NCBI GenBank assembly: GCA_934183355.1
Contig: CAKPST010000040.1
Location: 1-22,100, forward strand
Direction: 5' to 3'
From: an uncultured Prevotella sp.
GTDB lineage: Bacteria > Bacteroidota > Bacteroidia > Bacteroidales > Bacteroidaceae
Length of the DNA: 22,100 nucleotides
Shown: positions 13,928-22,100 of the stretch, one piece after another
Layout: every line of letters starts with the position of its first letter
Position numbering within the stretch: position 1 is the stretch's first letter
Notes under the pieces: generated by a model
Seen by the model: only the letters and a program-made list of their open reading frames with translations
The model's database searches: none
What the model was told of the DNA's origin: nothing
Made by a program: the position numbers and the translations under genes

Positions 13928-14560
13928 ATGAGTACACTGAAAAAAGACTTCGCATCAAAACTTCTTGAAGTAAAGGCTATCAAGCTTCAGCCAAACGATC
14001 CGTTCACATGGGCATCAGGCTGGAAGTCGCCAATCTATACCGACAACCGCAAGACTCTGGCTTATCCTGAGTTGCGCTCTTTCGTAAAGCAGGAGTTGGT
14101 ACATCTCATCCATGCTGAGTTCCCAGAGGCTACTGCCGTTGCTGGCGTTGCCACTGGTGCCATCGCACAGGGCGCTCTCGTAGCCGACGAGTTGCTGCTG
14201 CCTTACTGCTATGTTCGTCCAAAGCCGAAGGATCATGGCATGGGCAACCAGATTGAGGGCACTATCCCTGAGGGTGCAAAGGTAGTGGTTGTAGAGGATC
14301 TTATCTCTACTGGTGGCTCATCGCTCAAGGCTGTTGACGCTCTGCGCAAGGCAGGCTTCGAGGTAGTGGGCATGGTAGCAAGCTACACATACGGATTCCC
14401 CGTTGCTGAGGAGGCTTTCAAGGCTGCCAATGTGCGCCTCGTTACTCTCTCCGACTACGAGCATACCACAGCTATTGCTGCTGAGACTGGCTACATCAAG
14501 AAGGAAGACCTTGAGGTGCTCGCCGAGTGGCGCAAGGACCCAGCTAACTGGAAGAAGTAA
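13928..14560 (+). CDS. pyrE: Orotate phosphoribosyltransferase
   Basis: This 210-aa enzyme joins orotate and PRPP to form orotidine 5'-phosphate, the fifth step of pyrimidine synthesis. It shows the PRPP-binding signature VVVVEDLISTGGSS (119-132), the flexible catalytic loop 'YVRPKPKDHGMGN' (about 95-107), and the N-terminal 'FTWASGWKSPIYTDNR' segment. Length and order are normal for PyrE. The ATG sits in the A-rich context AATAAATATAACA. The gene lies 20 bases ahead of the SRPBCC gene, so the two are probably co-transcribed. Confidence 0.96.
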   Translation: MSTLKKDFASKLLEVKAIKLQPNDPFTWASGWKSPIYTDNRKTLAYPELRSFVKQELVHLIHAEFPEATAVAGVATGAIAQGALVADELLLPYCYVRPKPKDHGMGNQIEGTIPEGAKVVVVEDLISTGGSSLKAVDALRKAGFEVVGMVASYTYGFPVAEEAFKAANVRLVTLSDYEHTTAIAAETGYIKKEDLEVLAEWRKDPANWKK

Positions 14561-14580
14561 GAGAAGAACACGAGAAATAT

Positions 14581-15039
14581 ATGAGTACAAGTACATTCGA
14601 GAGTTCAATACGTCAGATTCCGTATCCGCAGCAGAACGTATACGACAAGCTGAGCGATCTCAACAATCTCCAGAAACTCAAGGAGCGCTACGAGCTGATG
14701 AAGGATTCTATGCCCGAGGAAGCACGCAAGCAGGCTGAGAAGATTCAGGACCTTGAGTTCGACCAGGACACGCTGTCGGTGAACGTGCCGCCAGTGGGAC
14801 AGATTAAGTTGCGTGTGGTGAACCGCGAGGAGCCCAAGTGTATCAAGTTTGAGACCGAGCAGAGTCCCATTCCGTTCAACTTCTGGATTCAGCTGTTGCC
14901 TGTGACATCTACATCGTGCAAGATGAAGCTCACCATCAGAGCAGAGCTGAATATGTTTATCAAGCAGATGGTGAAGAAGCCTCTGCAGGAAGGCATCGAG
15001 AAGATAGCCGACGTATTGCAAATGGTTCAGTATAACTAA
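14581..15039 (+). CDS. SRPBCC/START-fold protein
   Basis: This 152-aa, cytoplasmic protein has the SRPBCC pattern: an N-terminal strand and 'PYPQQNVYDKLSDLNNLQKLKER' helices, central beta strands (DTLSVNVPPVGQIKLRVVNREEPKCIKFE, then PFNFWIQLLPV and SCKMKLTIRAEL), and a long C-terminal helix 'KPLQEGIEKIADVLQMV'. Such folds bind hydrophobic ligands. Homologues sit beside pyrE and argH in other Bacteroidales as far as I recall, but no function is established. It starts 20 bases after pyrE. Confidence 0.85.
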   Translation: MSTSTFESSIRQIPYPQQNVYDKLSDLNNLQKLKERYELMKDSMPEEARKQAEKIQDLEFDQDTLSVNVPPVGQIKLRVVNREEPKCIKFETEQSPIPFNFWIQLLPVTSTSCKMKLTIRAELNMFIKQMVKKPLQEGIEKIADVLQMVQYN

Positions 15040-15058
15040 ATAAAAAGCCCCACATCCA

Positions 15059-15120
15059 CCACCCCCTCCCCCAATAGGGAGGGAGTGGCATGTTGTTGCC
15101 CTTTTTTCTATAGGGGAGGG
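15059..15120 (+). promoter_or_regulatory. G/C-rich hairpins with two alternative pairings upstream of argH
   Basis: CCCTCCC (15064-15070) pairs with GGGAGGG (15077-15083), extended by CCAC/GTGG (15059-15062 with 15085-15088). The same arm can instead pair with GGGGAGGG (15113-15120). A run of six T (15102-15107) lies between the two partners. This could terminate the pyrE transcript or attenuate argH. Confidence 0.5.
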
Positions 15121-15151
15121 CAGGGGTCTTATGAAAAAAAACTATATAATT

Positions 15152-16489
15152 ATGGCAAGCAAACTTTGGGAAAAGAACTTCTCCGTCAATGAGGAGATAG
15201 AGCGTTTCACTGTGGGACGCGACCGCGAACTCGACATTTATCTCGCCAAATACGATGTGCTCGGATCTATGGCGCACATCACAATGTTGGAGTCGATTGG
15301 ATTAATGCAGAAGGATGAGCTGCGACAGCTCCTCGCCGAACTGAAGAATATCTACGCCGAGTGTCAGCAAGGCACCTTCGTCATCGAGGAGGGTGTGGAG
15401 GATGTTCACTCGCAGGTGGAACTGATGCTCACACGCCGTCTGGGCGACATGGGCAAGAAGATTCATTCGGGACGCTCACGTAATGACCAAGTGCTTGTCG
15501 ATCTCAAACTCTTCACTCGTCACGAACTGCGCGAGGTGGTGGAAGCCACCGACGCTCTGTTCCGCGAGTTACAGAAGAAGAGCGAGCAGTTTAAGGACGT
15601 GCTCATGCCTGGCTACACTCATTTGCAGATAGCCATGCCCAGCTCGTTCGGTTTGTGGTTTGGCGCACATGCCGAGTCGCTTGCCGACGACATGCTCTTC
15701 TTGCTTGCAGCCTACCGCATGACCAACCGCAACCCTCTCGGTTCGGCAGCAGGATATGGCTCGTCGTTCCCATTAAACCGCGAGATGACGACACGTCTGC
15801 TCGGCTTCGACTCTATGGACTACAATGTGGTGTATGCCCAGATGGGACGCGGCAAGATGGAGCGCAATGTGGCTTTCGCCCTTGCTTCGGTAGCAGGCAC
15901 AGTGGCTAAGTTGGCGTTTGATGCTTGCATGTTCAATAGTCAGAACTTCGCTTTCGTCAAGTTGCCTAAGGAGTGTACCACTGGCTCGTCTATCATGCCA
16001 CACAAGAAAAACCCCGACGTATTTGAGTTGATACGTGCCAAGGCTAATAAGCTACAGAGCTTGCCTACACAGATACAGCTCATCATGAACAACTTGCCGA
16101 CAGGCTACTTTCGCGACTTGCAGATTATCAAGGAAGTGTTCCTCCCAGCTTTCGCCGAACTCAAGGACTGTCTCGGCATGGCTGCATACATCATCGAGCG
16201 CATAGAGGTGAACGAGCATATCCTCGACAACCCAATGTACGACCCGATGTTCTCTGTTGAGGAGGTGAATCGTCTGGCAGCAGCTGGCACTCCGTTCCGT
16301 GATGCCTACAAGCAGGTGGGTATGGAGATAGAGAATGGCACGTTCCGTGCCGACCACAACATACATCATACACACGAAGGTTCAATGGGCAATCTGTGCA
16401 ACGACCGCATAGCAGAGCTGATGGACAAGACACTCGGTGAGTTCCACTTTGAGCGTGTGGATGAGGCTGAGGGCAATTTGCTGAAGTAA
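15152..16489 (+). CDS. argH: Argininosuccinate lyase
   Basis: This 445-aa enzyme splits argininosuccinate into arginine and fumarate, the last step of arginine synthesis. It carries the fumarase/lyase signature GSSIMPHKKNPD (278-289; S280 is the expected catalytic base), 'SGRSRNDQV' and 'PGYTHLQIAMPSSFGLW' of the active-site regions, and 'NPLGSAAGYGSSFPLNRE'. I chose ATG 15152 (MASKLWEKNF), which matches the usual Bacteroidales start. An in-frame ATG at 15131 would add seven residues (MKKNYII). The gene follows the SRPBCC gene after a 112-bp structured gap. Certain as to family. Confidence 0.96.
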   Translation: MASKLWEKNFSVNEEIERFTVGRDRELDIYLAKYDVLGSMAHITMLESIGLMQKDELRQLLAELKNIYAECQQGTFVIEEGVEDVHSQVELMLTRRLGDMGKKIHSGRSRNDQVLVDLKLFTRHELREVVEATDALFRELQKKSEQFKDVLMPGYTHLQIAMPSSFGLWFGAHAESLADDMLFLLAAYRMTNRNPLGSAAGYGSSFPLNREMTTRLLGFDSMDYNVVYAQMGRGKMERNVAFALASVAGTVAKLAFDACMFNSQNFAFVKLPKECTTGSSIMPHKKNPDVFELIRAKANKLQSLPTQIQLIMNNLPTGYFRDLQIIKEVFLPAFAELKDCLGMAAYIIERIEVNEHILDNPMYDPMFSVEEVNRLAAAGTPFRDAYKQVGMEIENGTFRADHNIHHTHEGSMGNLCNDRIAELMDKTLGEFHFERVDEAEGNLLK

Positions 16490-16544
16490 ACAAAAAGGAA
16501 ATAAGATATGGTTGCCTTATATAAATAACTTTACATCGTTTCTT

Positions 16545-17117
16545 ATGAAACATCACCACTTCACCACCCTAATTCTCGCTTTCTTCCTTCTGCTTGCCAC
16601 ATCTTGCGCCAAGGAGTCGTTCGACTACTCGTCGCTCCGTGCCTACTTCATCTTCAACAACTCCATACACCAAGACCCCACATTGCAGAGCGCCCTCAAT
16701 CCCATGTCGCCCGGTGTTTTCTGTCGAGTGTCAGAGGGCATGGAGCAGCAGAGCGTCTACTTCTACTTCGAGTCAAACCAAGGACTCAACTCCAAGCAGA
16801 AAGCCAATGGCGACGACATTCGCACATCACGCGAGTTGGGGGTCAACTCACGCACAGGCATCATCGTCGGCTACGGCAATCTGTCGTCGCCCGCAATATT
16901 CTATTGCTACGACTCACAATGCCCCAACTGCTACTACGAGACAAACATGGCAAACTATCGACTCACCATGAATGCCAAAGGCATCGCCACATGTCCAAAG
17001 TGCAAGCGAGAGTACGACCTCAACAACAACGGACTCACTGCCAACGGCAAAAAGCTTATAAAATACAGAGCTACATCAACAGGACCATTAGGAATACTAT
17101 CGGTCAATAATAGGTAA
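16545..17117 (+). CDS. Lipoprotein with Rieske-like or zinc-ribbon cysteine pattern
   Basis: From ATG 16545 (MKHHHFTTLILAFF) the protein has 190 aa, with a signal peptide and lipobox L-A-T-S-C21. An in-frame ATG at 16512 would add eleven residues and weaken the signal peptide. The mature part shows 'GIIVGYGNLSSPAIFYCYDSQCPNC' and 'GIATCPKCKREYDLNNNG'. The four cysteines C126, C129, C150 and C153 form two CxxC pairs where Rieske proteins carry CxH pairs, so zinc is likelier than a 2Fe-2S cluster; this is inferred. Similar lipoproteins are common in Bacteroidales, with no known role. It follows argH by 55 bases with no clear promoter, so it may be read from the argH transcript. Confidence 0.8.
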   Translation: MKHHHFTTLILAFFLLLATSCAKESFDYSSLRAYFIFNNSIHQDPTLQSALNPMSPGVFCRVSEGMEQQSVYFYFESNQGLNSKQKANGDDIRTSRELGVNSRTGIIVGYGNLSSPAIFYCYDSQCPNCYYETNMANYRLTMNAKGIATCPKCKREYDLNNNGLTANGKKLIKYRATSTGPLGILSVNNR

Positions 17118-17151
17118 ATGCTACTATGTATACAGAAAATGCAGAAAATAT

Positions 17152-17182
17152 TTGCTTACGTTGTAAAAAATTCGTAATTTTG
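17152..17182 (+). promoter_or_regulatory. Promoter of the rimP-nusA-infB operon
   Basis: TTG (17152-17154) and TAATTTTG (17175-17182) are spaced by 20 bp. Transcription should start at about 17189, just before the leader hairpin. Confidence 0.7.
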
Positions 17183-17195
17183 CATCGTTCAGTGG

Positions 17196-17228
17196 AATGA
17201 GGGGCTCCAAGAGAGCTCCTCATTTTTT
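17196..17228 (+). terminator. Intrinsic terminator in the rimP leader (attenuator candidate)
   Basis: AATGAGGGGCTC (17196-17207) pairs with GAGCTCCTCATT (17213-17224; one G-T pair) around a 5-nt loop, ending in a run of six T (17223-17228). It lies after the operon promoter and 18 bases before the rimP ATG, so it would cut the operon transcript at about 40 nt unless bypassed. Confidence 0.75.
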
Positions 17229-17246
17229 ATTCTCTAATATATATAT

Positions 17247-17714
17247 ATGATAGACAAAAACACCGTAAAAAGTATCGTTAATGAGTGGCTTGACGGCAAG
17301 GAGTATTTTCTTGTCGACATCGAAGTAAGCCCCGACGACCGTATCGTTGTGGAAATCGATCACGCTGACGGAGTGTGGATTGAGGACTGCGTAGAACTGA
17401 GCCGTTACATCGAAGACCACCTGAGCCGCGACGAGGAAGACTATGAACTTGAAGTTGGCTCCGCCGGACTTGGACAGCCCTTCAAGGTGCCACAGCAGTA
17501 TCACTGCTTTGTGGGCAAGGAAGTGGAAGTGCTCGATGCCGACGGCAAGAAATACAAAGGTGTGCTGAAGAGCGTTGAGGGTGACAACTTCACCGTCACC
17601 ATGCAAGAGAAGCAAAAAGTGGAAGGCAAGAAGCGTCCGCAGCTTGTTGTGGTAGACCGCGACTTCCAGATGGATAAAGTGAAATATACAAAATACTTAA
17701 TAAATTTCAAATAA
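17247..17714 (+). CDS. rimP: Ribosome maturation factor RimP
   Basis: This 155-aa protein helps the 30S ribosomal subunit mature. It has the RimP layout: an N-terminal alpha/beta domain ('EYFLVDIEVSPDDRIVVEIDHADGVWIEDCVELSRYIEDHL'), the junction motif 'YELEVGSAGLGQPFK' (a variant of the common EVSSPGLDRPL), and a C-terminal SH3-like barrel ('YKGVLKSVEGDNFTV'). It comes first in the operon, three bases before nusA, the widely conserved gene order. The ATG follows an AT repeat with no Shine-Dalgarno. Confidence 0.93.
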   Translation: MIDKNTVKSIVNEWLDGKEYFLVDIEVSPDDRIVVEIDHADGVWIEDCVELSRYIEDHLSRDEEDYELEVGSAGLGQPFKVPQQYHCFVGKEVEVLDADGKKYKGVLKSVEGDNFTVTMQEKQKVEGKKRPQLVVVDRDFQMDKVKYTKYLINFK

Positions 17715-17717
17715 GCT

Positions 17718-18980
17718 ATGGCAGCAGTAAAGAAAGACGACGTGGTGAGCATGTTCGACTCGTTCAAGGAATTCAAGGAGACCAAGAACATTGACCGCAC
17801 CACTCTTGTGAGCGTTCTGGAGGAGAGCTTCCGCAACGTTCTGGCAAAGATATTCGGCAGCGACGAGAACTTCGACGTCATCGTCAACCCCGATAAGGGC
17901 GACTTCGAGATATATCGCAACCGTGTGGTTGTAGCCGACGGCGAGGTGGAGGACGAGAACAAGCAGATTGCTCTCAAGGAAGCCCGCAAGATTGAGCCCG
18001 ACTACGAGGTGGGCGAGGACGTGTCAGAGCGTGTCGAGTTTGCTAAGTTTGGACGCCGCGCCATCCTCAACTTGCGCCAGACTCTCGCCTCGAAGATTCT
18101 CGAGCTTGAGCACGACTCATTGTACAACAAGTATAAGGACCGTGTGGGTCAGGTGATTGCAGCCGAGGTTTACCAGGTGTGGAAGCGCGAGGTGCTCGTG
18201 GTGGACGACGAGAACAACGAGCTTATCCTTCCTAAGGCAGAGCAGATTCCTGCCGACCAGTATCGCAAGGGCGAGACTATCCGCGCCGTCATTGAGCGCG
18301 TTGACAACGAGAACAACAACCCGAAGATTATTCTCTCACGTACAAGCCCAACATTCCTCCAGCGTCTGCTTGAGGCTGAGGTGCCCGAGATTGCCGAGGG
18401 ACTCATCGCCATCCGTCGCATCGCACGTATGCCGGGCGACCGTGCTAAGGTGGCTGTAGAGAGCTTCGACGAGCGCATCGACCCAGTAGGAGCATGCGTA
18501 GGTGTCAAGGGTAGCCGCGTTCACGGCATCGTTCGCGAACTGTGCAACGAGAATATCGACGTCATCAACTACACAGCCAATACCAAGCTCTTCATCCAGC
18601 GTGCTCTTGCACCTGCCAAGGTGTCAAGCATCAACATCGACGAGGAGAACAAGAAGGCAGAGGTATATCTCAAACCCGAGGAGGTGAGCCTTGCCATCGG
18701 TCGTGGCGGTATGAACATCAAGCTCGCTTCAATGCTCACCGAGTACACCATCGACGTATTCCGTGAGGTTAATGGCGACGAGGCTGACGAGGATATCTAC
18801 CTCGACGAGTTCTCAGACGAAATCGACCAGTGGGTTATCGATGCCATCAAGGGCATCGGTCTCGACACTGCCAAGGCTGTGCTCAACGCACCGCGCGACA
18901 TGCTCGTAGAGAAGGCCGACCTCGAAGAGGAGACCGTCGATAACGTGCTGAAGGTGCTACGCGCTGAGTTCGAGAATTAA
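17718..18980 (+). CDS. nusA: Transcription termination/antitermination protein NusA
   Basis: This 420-aa RNA polymerase-binding factor controls pausing, termination and antitermination. Its domains run in the usual order: an N-terminal RNA polymerase-binding domain (about 1-125), an S1 domain (about 135-200, 'DRVGQVIAAEVYQVWKREVLV'), and two KH domains with GxxG loops ('GVKGSRVHGIVRELCNENIDVI' and 'AIGRGGMNIKLAS'). A short acidic C-terminal helix-hairpin-helix segment follows (DQWVIDAIKGIGLDTAKAVL). The length is normal for Bacteroidota. ATG 17718 is three bases after the rimP stop. Confidence 0.97.
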   Translation: MAAVKKDDVVSMFDSFKEFKETKNIDRTTLVSVLEESFRNVLAKIFGSDENFDVIVNPDKGDFEIYRNRVVVADGEVEDENKQIALKEARKIEPDYEVGEDVSERVEFAKFGRRAILNLRQTLASKILELEHDSLYNKYKDRVGQVIAAEVYQVWKREVLVVDDENNELILPKAEQIPADQYRKGETIRAVIERVDNENNNPKIILSRTSPTFLQRLLEAEVPEIAEGLIAIRRIARMPGDRAKVAVESFDERIDPVGACVGVKGSRVHGIVRELCNENIDVINYTANTKLFIQRALAPAKVSSINIDEENKKAEVYLKPEEVSLAIGRGGMNIKLASMLTEYTIDVFREVNGDEADEDIYLDEFSDEIDQWVIDAIKGIGLDTAKAVLNAPRDMLVEKADLEEETVDNVLKVLRAEFEN

Positions 18981-19215
18981 GAAGAAACTTACATAAGGGA
19001 GCTTCGGAGTCCGCAAGGATTTTCGGGACTCCCTTAGCGAGTATCTTGAACAGTAACATTTCTAAAATAAATATCAAGCAAAAAGGGAAGACGTAAAACG
19101 AGTAGCCCACAACCGCAGGGCAACGTTGTTGTCCATGCTTAGAAAGCGAGGGCAGGAGTAGGCAGACGTTTTACTTTTTTACTCTTTTACTCTTTTACTT
19201 TTAAAACTATAAAAT
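18981..19215 (+). promoter_or_regulatory. Structured leader between nusA and infB
   Basis: This 235-bp gap has no gene. It holds a two-part hairpin (TAAGGG 18993-18998 with CCCTTA 19031-19036; AGTCC 19007-19011 with GGACT 19026-19030) and a distant inverted pair GTAAAACG (19093-19100) / CGTTTTAC (19167-19174). A tract of repeated TTTTACTC units (about 19171-19203) lies just before the infB ATG. No convincing promoter is seen. Confidence 0.55.
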
Positions 19216-22065
19216 ATGAGCATCAGGTTAAACAAAGCATTACGAGAGTTGAACATAGGACTCCAGACGGCAGTGGAGTTCCTCGAAAAGAGAAACGATC
19301 TGGGAGAAGTGAAGGCTGAGCCGAGCTTCAAACTGAGCGATGCGCAGTATGCCGCGCTTGCCGGAGCATTCCAGCAGGACAAGGAGGTGCGCTCTCAAGC
19401 AGAGAAACTCTTGCAGAAGAAGCCGAAAGAGAAGAAGTCGAAGGACGACAGCAGCGCACAAGACGCTACTTCGCCTGTAGCTAAGCAGCAGTATAAGCCG
19501 CTTGGAAAAATCGACCTTGACAGTCTCAACAAGAAGACTTCTGATAGAAAACCAGCCAAACCTGAGGCTCGTACGGAGACTCAGGTGAAGACTGCTGCCG
19601 TCAGTCAGAAGCCGGTAAACAAAGACAATAAGCCACAGAAACCGGCTCCTGCCGAAGTGAAAGTGGAAAAGACGGAAAACAAACAAAATCAGAAGCCTGT
19701 GGTTCAGAACAAAGAGCACAACAAACAAGAGAAGCAACAAGAGTCTAAGTCTGCTGTAGCAGCTACTAAGACCGCCGACGCTGCCAAGACGCAGACGGCT
19801 GAAACAACAAAGTCAGAAACTACACTGTTCACCACCAAGAGCGAGAAGAAGATGCTCAACACACCTAAGGTGAACGTGTTGGGCAAAATCGACCTCTCGA
19901 CTATCAATCAGAGCACTCGCCCTAAGAAGAAGTCGAAGGAGGAGAAGCGTAAGGAGCGCGAGGAGAAGTCGCAGCAGCAGCGTGGCGACAAGAAGAAGCG
20001 CGAACGCATCAACAAGGTGCGCGTGGACATCAATGCCGCATCCAACCAGCCTGGTGGAGGCAACGGCGGCAAGCAGAACAACAACGGCAACGCCGGTTCA
20101 AGCAACAAGAACAAGAAGAAGAACCGCAACCGTGGCGGACAGCAGAAGCCTGCTGAAGTGAGCGACGAGGATGTTGCACGCCAGGTTAAGGAGACACTCG
20201 CACGTCTCACCAACAAGCAGAATCAGACCAAGAAGGGTGCCAAGTATCGTAAGGAGAAGCGTGAGGCTGCTCAGGAGAAGATGAACGAGGAGCGTCGCGA
20301 GGAGAAGAAGGAGAGTAAGACACTGAAGCTCACCGAGTTCGTTACCGTATCCGAGTTGGCTACAATGATGAATGTCTCAGTCAACCAGGTCATCGGTACA
20401 CTCATGAGCGTGGGCATCATGGTGTCTATCAACCAGCGTCTCGATGCCGAGACCATCAACCTCGTGGCTGAGGAGTTCGGATTCAAGACCGAGTATGTCA
20501 GCGCTGAGGTGCAGGAGGCTATCACCGAGGTAGAGGACGACGAGAACGACCTCGTTCCGCGTGCTCCAATCGTAACCGTAATGGGTCACGTAGACCACGG
20601 TAAGACATCATTGCTCGACTACATTCGCAAGACTAACGTTATCGCTGGTGAGGCTGGCGGTATCACACAGCACATCGGTGCCTACCACGTACAGTTGGAG
20701 GACGGACGTAAGATTACGTTCCTCGATACTCCGGGTCACGAGGCGTTTACAGCCATGCGTGCTCGTGGTACTCAGGTTACCGACGTCGCCATCATCATCA
20801 TCGCTGCCGACGACGCAGTGATGCCTACCACCAAGGAGGCCATCGCACACGCTCAGGCTGCCAACGTTCCGATGGTATTTGCCATCAACAAGATAGACAA
20901 ACCGGGTGCTAATCCTGACCGTGTACGCGAGGAACTCGCTGCCATGAACCTCCTCGTCGAGGACTGGGGCGGCAAGTATCAGTGCCAGGAAATCAGTGCC
21001 AAGAAGGGTGTCGCTGTCAACGAACTCCTTGAGAAGGTGTTGCTTGAGGCTGAAATGCTCGACCTCAAGGCCAACCCCAACCGCAAGGCTACTGGTTCTA
21101 TCATCGAGTCTTCACTCGACAAGGGTCGTGGATATGTGTCTACAGTGCTCGTCTCTAACGGTACACTGCGCGTAGGCGACAACATCATCGCCGGTACATC
21201 ATGGGGTCGTATCAAGGCTATGTTCAACGAGCGCAACCAGCGCATCGAGAGCGCCGGACCTTCTGAGCCAGCTATCATCCTTGGTTTGAATGGTGCGCCG
21301 ACAGCCGGTGACTCATTCCACACTCTGGAGACCGAGCAGGAGGCACGCGACATCGCCAACAAGCGTCTACAGTTGCAGCGTGAGCAGGGCTTGCGCACAC
21401 AGAAGCGTCTCACCCTCTCGGACATCTCTCACCGTATTGCCCTTGGTTCATTCAAGGAGCTTAACATCATCGTTAAGGGTGACACCGACGGTTCTATCGA
21501 GGCTCTGTCTGATTCGTTCATCAAGCTCTCTACCGAGAAGATCAAGGTGAACGTTATTCACAAGGCAGTTGGTCAGATTTCGGAGAGCGACGTTACACTT
21601 GCCGATGCTTCAGATGCTATCATCGTAGGCTTCCAGGTACGTCCTTCGGCTGCAGCTCGTAAGCTCGCCGACCAGGAAGGCGTTGAAATAAACACCTACT
21701 CAGTCATCTACGACGCTATCGACGACGTTAAGTCAGCCATGATTGGTATGCTCGACAAGGTCAAGAAGGAGGTTATCACTGGTCAGGTTGAGGTGCGCGA
21801 GGTTTACAAGATCTCTAAGGTTGGTACCGTTGCTGGTGCTTACGTGTCAGAAGGCAAGGTTCACCGCGTAGACAAGGCTCGTGTCGTACGCGACGGTATC
21901 GTGGTTCACACAGCCGAGATTGCTGCCCTCAAGCGCTATAAGGACGACGTTAAGGAGGTTGCCACCAACTTCGAGTGTGGTATCTCGCTCGTCAACTTCA
22001 ACGACATCCAGGTGGGTGACATATTGGAGACCTTCACTGAGGTAGAGGTTAAGCAGACTCTGTAA
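19216..22065 (+). CDS. infB: Translation initiation factor IF-2
   Basis: This 949-aa GTPase brings initiator tRNA to the 30S subunit. The first 65 or so residues form an IF2 N-terminal helical domain. A long Lys/Gln/Glu-rich linker follows, containing two 'LGKID' boxes ('[10 protein letters not shown]' and '[10 protein letters not shown]') and an Asn/Gly-rich patch. A second IF2-N-like segment (about 370-425) precedes the GTPase domain. G motifs are GHVDHGKT (457-464), DTPGHE (504-509), NKID (558-561) and SAK (594-596). The C-terminal barrels end in '[15 protein letters not shown]'. Length is as expected for Bacteroidota. The stop is complete at 22065, and nothing can be assigned in the last 35 bases. 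Confidence 0.97.
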   Translation: MSIRLNKALRELNIGLQTAVEFLEKRNDLGEVKAEPSFKLSDAQYAALAGAFQQDKEVRSQAEKLLQKKPKEKKSKDDSSAQDATSPVAKQQYKPLGKIDLDSLNKKTSDRKPAKPEARTETQVKTAAVSQKPVNKDNKPQKPAPAEVKVEKTENKQNQKPVVQNKEHNKQEKQQESKSAVAATKTADAAKTQTAETTKSETTLFTTKSEKKMLNTPKVNVLGKIDLSTINQSTRPKKKSKEEKRKEREEKSQQQRGDKKKRERINKVRVDINAASNQPGGGNGGKQNNNGNAGSSNKNKKKNRNRGGQQKPAEVSDEDVARQVKETLARLTNKQNQTKKGAKYRKEKREAAQEKMNEERREEKKESKTLKLTEFVTVSELATMMNVSVNQVIGTLMSVGIMVSINQRLDAETINLVAEEFGFKTEYVSAEVQEAITEVEDDENDLVPRAPIVTVMGHVDHGKTSLLDYIRKTNVIAGEAGGITQHIGAYHVQLEDGRKITFLDTPGHEAFTAMRARGTQVTDVAIIIIAADDAVMPTTKEAIAHAQAANVPMVFAINKIDKPGANPDRVREELAAMNLLVEDWGGKYQCQEISAKKGVAVNELLEKVLLEAEMLDLKANPNRKATGSIIESSLDKGRGYVSTVLVSNGTLRVGDNIIAGTSWGRIKAMFNERNQRIESAGPSEPAIILGLNGAPTAGDSFHTLETEQEARDIANKRLQLQREQGLRTQKRLTLSDISHRIALGSFKELNIIVKGDTDGSIEALSDSFIKLSTEKIKVNVIHKAVGQISESDVTLADASDAIIVGFQVRPSAAARKLADQEGVEINTYSVIYDAIDDVKSAMIGMLDKVKKEVITGQVEVREVYKISKVGTVAGAYVSEGKVHRVDKARVVRDGIVVHTAEIAALKRYKDDVKEVATNFECGISLVNFNDIQVGDILETFTEVEVKQTL

Positions 22066-22100
22066 TAATATAAAAAAAGCTTTAAAGCGCTGAAGAGGGC

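Overview
The window looks like chromosomal DNA of a Bacteroidota species, most likely of the order Bacteroidales and Prevotella-like. Five observations point there. (1) Several promoters fit the Bacteroidota form, a TTG near -33 and TAnnTTTG near -7 with 19-20 bp between them. (2) Most starts lack a Shine-Dalgarno sequence. (3) Two large secreted proteins end in type IX secretion (T9SS)-like C-terminal domains. (4) The Tat system is TatA plus TatC with no TatB. (5) A DUF2851 protein and a BspA-type leucine-rich-repeat protein are present. The genus is an inference.

Region 1 (about 230-4384) is the most unusual part. It is a run of seven same-strand genes: a Cys-rich precursor peptide with CXXX repeats and a twin-arginine signal, a radical SAM/SPASM maturase, a partner protein that keeps the SPASM cysteines but has lost the radical SAM cluster motif, a lipoprotein with six CxxC knuckles, a small CXXX-system accessory protein, then tatA and tatC. 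My reading is that the peptide is modified in the cytoplasm and exported folded by the adjacent Tat pore. A hairpin lies between the precursor and the enzyme genes. The first four genes are visibly A+T-richer than the last three, so the cluster may be a composite.

Region 2 (4457-7460) holds an Rpn/PD-(D/E)XK nuclease gene with its own promoter, then about 610 bp without a gene but full of tandem repeats and long hairpins, then a DUF2851 gene on the minus strand whose stop codon lies inside a 23-bp repeat array. A strong hairpin terminator separates it from the next minus-strand gene.

Region 3 (7476-13793) has a 1156-aa secreted multidomain T9SS-type protein (minus strand), tRNA-Phe with promoter and terminator, a tandem duplicate of that tRNA cassette whose anticodon arm has been rewritten, and a secreted BspA-like leucine-rich-repeat protein with its own promoter and terminator.

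Region 4 (13838-22065) is housekeeping: pyrE, an SRPBCC-fold protein, argH and a lipoprotein with a Rieske-like or zinc-ribbon cysteine pattern, then the translation/transcription operon rimP-nusA-infB. A promoter and a complete intrinsic terminator precede rimP, which suggests attenuation of the operon. A 235-bp structured leader separates nusA from infB.

All family assignments come from reading motifs by eye; no database search was run.
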